Assembly: GCA_964369885.1 (NCBI GenBank)
Contig: CAYJGQ010000058.1
Coordinates: 1 to 14,127, forward strand
Origin: Heteroruminococcus sp964369885
Lineage (GTDB): Bacteria > Bacillota > Clostridia > Oscillospirales > Ruminococcaceae
Length of the DNA stretch: 14,127 bases
Direction: 5' to 3'
The notes under the pieces are model-generated. The model had not been told where the DNA came from and searched no databases. It saw only the letters and a list, made by a program, of their open reading frames with translations. Positions 14,034 to 14,127 of this stretch are shown here, one piece after another; the first letter of the stretch is position 1; each line of letters begins with the position of its first letter. The translations under genes and the position numbers were made by a program.

Positions 14034-14127
14034 GGCGCCCGCCCCCGCCGCGGGGGGCGGGGCGCCGCCGCCGCCCCCGGCCCGGGGCCCCGCGGCGCGC
14101 GGCGCCGCGCCCCGGGGGCGCGGCGCG
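14034..14127. other. G/C-only contig end, probable artefact
   Basis: The last 94 bases contain no A or T at all, after a region of normal composition through spoVM. Short runs of G and C alternate without coding sense. Such tails arise from low-quality read ends or local assembly error. Genes should not be called in it, and the sequence from about 14010 may already be affected. Confidence 0.8.

Noticed and set aside
1..14127. CRISPR arrays, insertion sequences or toxin-antitoxin pairs
   Set aside because: No regularly spaced direct repeats, transposase motifs or short paired toxin-like genes were seen on either strand.

Overview
The window looks like one contig from a spore-forming, low-to-moderate GC Firmicute of the class Clostridia, probably Oscillospirales-like; the rank below class is inference. 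The evidence is a YtvI-type sporulation membrane protein, a 26-residue SpoVM, a MurT/GatD-type operon (lipid II amidation in Gram-positive bacteria), strong AGGAGG-type ribosome binding sites, and many GTG/TTG start codons.

Layout. 1-80 is homopolymer-rich and probably sequencing noise. 132-1178 (minus) is a YtvI/AI-2E family membrane protein. A 388-base divergent region (1179-1566) holds promoter-like sites and a perfect 10-bp inverted repeat. It leads into a plus-strand threonine-branch operon: a PheB-type HTH-ACT protein (1567-2010), homoserine dehydrogenase (2072-3307), homoserine kinase (3332-4225) and aspartokinase (4285-5458). The aspartokinase is broken by a run of 10 Ns next to an Illumina-adapter-like remnant. 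Next come a tRNA-Pro(GGG) with its own promoter and terminator, then a membrane protein with a circularly permuted NlpC/P60-like (YiiX/YycO-type) domain. A run of hairpins precedes a conserved pair of unknown function: a UPF0237 ACT protein and a UPF0210/PFL-family protein. This unit ends at a strong bidirectional terminator (8728-8767) shared with a convergent CbrA-like flavoprotein (8811-9887, minus).

Divergent from the flavoprotein is a three-gene operon: murT-like ligase, gatD-like amidotransferase subunit and an APC amino-acid permease (10156-13552), ended by a strong terminator. The right end carries two very small genes, an uncharacterised 59-residue membrane protein and spoVM. From 14034 onward there are 94 bases of only G and C, very probably an assembly artefact.

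How the genes work together. LysC, Hom and ThrB carry aspartate toward O-phosphohomoserine; the homoserine dehydrogenase ACT tail appears degenerate. The MurT-like protein keeps its ATP-binding loop and zinc ribbon. Its GatD-like partner has lost both the nucleophilic Cys (Thr93) and the catalytic His (Val192) expected of a class I glutaminase. This is the most unusual signal in the window: a MurT paired with an apparently dead glutaminase, next to a permease and a flavoprotein related to the E. coli colicin M resistance protein CbrA.
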